A DNA stretch of 5,663 nt from positions 1 to 5,663 of the forward strand of contig JAJDBL010000062.1 of assembly GCA_029261375.1 (NCBI GenBank), in the 5' to 3' direction. The first letter of the stretch is position 1. Each line of letters starts with the position of its first letter. The notes beneath the pieces are model-generated. The model was given only the letters and a program-made list of their open reading frames with translations, had not been told where the DNA came from and ran no database searches. The translations under genes were made by a program, and so were the position numbers. Below are positions 5,654 through 5,663 of this stretch, in pieces. The stretch is from Nitrospirales bacterium. Its GTDB lineage: Bacteria; Nitrospirota; Nitrospiria; Nitrospirales; UBA2166.

Positions 5654-5663
5654 ATATGCCATG

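Overview
The window looks like ordinary chromosome from a moderately GC-rich Gram-negative bacterium. It carries an exported Sec-type protein and a surface protein with a PEP-CTERM/exosortase sorting tail, a system limited to Gram-negative, often biofilm-forming or environmental lineages. The gene mix and codon use would fit Nitrospirota (Nitrospira-like) or a similar environmental group, but that placement is an impression from the proteins and rests on no marker gene.

Layout from left to right. Bases 1-155 hold the 3' end of a + strand gene for an FGE/SUMF1-like (formylglycine-generating-enzyme-sulfatase domain) protein, recognisable by its GFRCA ending. It converges with ilvE (183-1097, - strand), a complete branched-chain aminotransferase. 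Bases 1098-1413 form a divergent control region. It has a good sigma70-type promoter for ilvE, a weaker one for the rightward gene, and a long ilvE leader that ends in a possible small translationally coupled ORF. Bases 1420-3387 encode an exported DUF255/YyaL-type protein: a thioredoxin-like domain with a CHWC motif fused to an alpha/alpha barrel. A short-chain dehydrogenase/reductase follows at 3505-4263 on the same strand. Bases 4264-4609 are non-coding and hold a stem-loop after the SDR gene, an imperfect inverted-repeat element, a perfect 10-bp inverted repeat, and a terminator for the leftward gene beyond. Bases 4610-5545 (- strand) encode a secreted PEP-CTERM protein with features of a jelly-roll carbohydrate-binding fold.

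The genes do not form one pathway. IlvE serves amino-acid metabolism. The DUF255 protein and the SDR may be co-transcribed, since no terminator is evident between them. The PEP-CTERM protein is a separate cell-surface unit. The most interesting signals are an uninterrupted run of 11 G inside the PEP-CTERM coding sequence, which is a possible phase-variation switch; two in-frame starts with Shine-Dalgarno sites for the same gene; the repeat structures in the 4264-4609 gap; and the long ilvE leader. I did not find a defence system, CRISPR array, transposase or RNA gene.
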